Part shown: piece after piece, positions 63,235-64,000 of the stretch
How the letters are laid out: every line of letters begins with the position of its first letter
Numbering within the stretch: position 1 is the first letter of the stretch
NCBI RefSeq assembly: GCF_023983475.1
Contig: NZ_CP092712.1
Location: 558,001 to 622,000, forward strand
Direction of reading: 5' to 3'
Origin: Aliivibrio fischeri ATCC 7744 = JCM 18803 = DSM 507
GTDB lineage: Bacteria > Pseudomonadota > Gammaproteobacteria > Enterobacterales > Vibrionaceae
DNA: 64,000 bases
The notes under the pieces: model-generated
Database searches by the model: none
What the model was told of the DNA's origin: nothing
What the model saw: the letters and a program-made list of their open reading frames with translations, nothing else
Translations under genes and position numbers: made by a program

Positions 63235-63329
63235 GTTATTTGCGGTTTAGGAAAGAGCAGCGGATTCTCCCACCATAAGAACACGCGTGTAGGGAGTTCG
63301 AATCTCTCCACCCCTGCCATACTTAAGAA

Positions 63330-63358
63330 GGCTCATATCGAGAGATATGAGCCTTTTT
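63330..63358 (+). terminator. Repeat terminator 3
   Basis: Same 10-bp stem; loop is GAGA, still a GNRA tetraloop. Confidence 0.85.
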
Positions 63359-63453
63359 GCTATTTGCAGTTTAGGAAAGAGCAGCGGATTCCCCAGCCAT
63401 AAGAACACGCGTGTAGGGAGTTCGAATCTCTCCACCCCTGCCATACTTAAGAA

Positions 63454-63482
63454 GGTTCATATCGAAAGGTATGAGCCTTTTT
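63454..63482 (+). terminator. Repeat terminator 4
   Basis: GGTTCATATC-GAAA-GGTATGAGCC; two changes are both tolerated as G-U pairs, so the stem is retained. Confidence 0.85.
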
Positions 63483-63577
63483 GCTACTTGCAGTTTAGGA
63501 AATAACAGCGGATTCCCCCACCATAAGAACACGCGTGTAGGGAGTTCGAACCTCTCAACCTCTGTCATACTTAAGAA

Positions 63578-63606
63578 GGCTCATATCGAAAGATATGAGC
63601 CTTTTT
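63578..63606 (+). terminator. Repeat terminator 5
   Basis: Identical to the first, GAAA loop, T5. Confidence 0.85.
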
Positions 63607-63700
63607 GCTATTTGCAGTTTAGGAAAGAGCAGCGGATTCCCCGCCATAAGAACACGCGTGTAGGGAGTTCGAACCTCTCCATCCCTGCCATATTAAAGAA

Positions 63701-63730
63701 GGCTCATATCGGAAGATATGAGCTTTTTTG
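63701..63730 (+). terminator. Repeat terminator 6
   Basis: GGCTCATATC-GGAA-GATATGAGCT; loop GGAA is a GNRA loop and the end pair is G-U. T6 follows. On the minus strand it may also end the pilin gene. Confidence 0.85.
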
Positions 63731-63759
63731 CTATTTGCGATTTAGAAAAGAGTTATGGA

Positions 63760-63999
63760 TTACCAACAGGTTGGAAGTGCCCCTGTGCCGACACCTCCTG
63801 CATTTAAAGTTAAAGTACCGCAACTATCGCTATCTTGGCCTAAATCGCTTTGTGGGATTGCTGAAAGCTTATAAATATTCATTCCTGAGTTAGTCAAACT
63901 GTAAGATATTGAATATCGTTTATCATTAATTTTACACACACTATCATCTAAACAAGCTCCAGTATTTTTATCAATTGTAAGTTCTAAGAGTGCTTGATA
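63760..63999 (-). CDS. Type IV pilin-like protein, C-terminal part (cut by window edge)
   Basis: The minus strand is open from the window end to a TAA at 63760-63762, giving 79 residues. They contain YSISYSLTNSGMNIYKLSAIP and end CGTLTLNAGGVGTGALPTCW, with paired cysteines typical of the disulfide-bonded C-terminal loop of minor type IV pilins (PilE/PilA-like). The N-terminal prepilin signal and hydrophobic helix lie outside the window, so the assignment rests on the C-terminus alone. No ATG is needed within the window. A repeat terminator lies just beyond the stop. Confidence 0.7.
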   Translation of the reverse strand, partial: YQALLELTIDKNTGACLDDSVCKINDKRYSISYSLTNSGMNIYKLSAIPQSDLGQDSDSCGTLTLNAGGVGTGALPTCW

Positions 64000-64000
64000 T

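Larger units (their letters stand above)
62947..63752 (+). repeat. Six ~124-bp tandem repeats derived from tRNA-Trp plus terminator
   Basis: Each unit holds a terminator hairpin, GCAGTTTAGGAAA-like spacer, GAGCAGCGGATTC (from the anticodon arm), a 13-19 nt non-tRNA segment (CCCCACCATAAGAACACG) replacing the anticodon loop, and the 3' 30-35 nt of tRNA-Trp ending in CCA. Unit ends: 63071, 63195, 63319, 63443, 63567, 63690; a seventh fades out by 63752. No unit has the 5' acceptor and D arm, so none can be a tRNA. One end reads TCA instead of CCA. Confidence 0.9.

Noticed and set aside
62947-63690. Functional extra tRNA-Trp genes
   Set aside because: All copies lack the 5' acceptor strand, the D arm and the CCA anticodon.
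62947-63752. CRISPR array
   Set aside because: Whole ~124-bp units are repeated with no unique spacers, and no cas genes are near.
63123-63893. Several 63-140 aa ORFs on both strands in the repeat array
   Set aside because: They consist of repeated tRNA-Trp remnant and hairpin sequence, have no RBS, and recur only because the DNA repeats.

Overview
This window is chromosomal DNA from a gamma-proteobacterium of the family Vibrionaceae, most likely Aliivibrio (A. fischeri group). The reasons are the low-GC codon usage, the Vibrio gene order serB/plzC/radA/fusA2 and mutS/cinA/recA/alaS/lysC/csrA, the VF530-family protein, the Na+-pumping oxaloacetate decarboxylase operon, and vibrio-like rRNA genes. 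The assignment rests on recognition, not on a search. Nearly all of the window is core genome, with one insertion sequence and one unusual repeat array.

Layout. 1-8.9 kb: the end of deoD, ytjB, serB, a double-PilZ protein (plzC type), radA, a second EF-G (fusA2) and a VF530-family gene. 8.9-15.3 kb: the codBA cytosine operon, an acyl-CoA synthetase, and an intact IS4-family element inserted into the loop of the mutS terminator. 15.3-23.9 kb: mutS, pncC/cinA, recA with an SOS box filling its promoter spacer, alaS (no recX between them), lysC and csrA. 24.1-25.2 kb: a tRNA cluster of 2 Ser(GCT) and 6 Arg(ACG) genes, largely a 144-bp tandem repeat. 25.5-35.1 kb: oadGAB, yqaA, an M16 lipoprotein protease, gshA, a transglycosylase-like lipoprotein and luxS. 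35.1-41.1 kb: corB and ypjD (minus strand), ffh, and the rpsP-rimM-trmD-rplS ribosome/tRNA-modification operon behind a structured leader. 41.2-51.5 kb: TyrR-controlled aroF-tyrA, an M23 peptidase, a small PilZ protein, ettA, slt, trpR, yjjX, pheA and raiA. 51.9-57.2 kb: bamD (minus strand), rluD-pgeF, and heat-shock clpB with a sigma-32 promoter. 57.2-62.9 kb: an rRNA operon with two promoters (16S, a tRNA-less spacer, 23S, 5S) followed by tRNA-Asp and tRNA-Trp. 62.95-63.75 kb: six degenerate tandem copies of the 3' part of tRNA-Trp, each with a GNRA-loop terminator hairpin. 63.76-64.0 kb: the end of a minus-strand type IV pilin-like gene.

Functional themes. Aromatic amino-acid supply and control is represented by aroF-tyrA, pheA and trpR, with TyrR boxes. 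Translation and ribosome biology is represented by EF-G2, EttA, RaiA, S16, L19, RimM, TrmD, RluD, Ffh, AlaS, the rrn operon and tRNAs. DNA repair is represented by mutS, recA and radA, and envelope functions by BamD, Slt, the M23 peptidase and two lipoproteins. The most notable non-coding structures are the tRNA-Trp-derived repeat array, which resembles the rtT repeats downstream of E. coli tyrT in arrangement, and the IS4 element. That element carries a hairpin that would hide its transposase ribosome-binding site in read-through transcripts but not in its own transcript.
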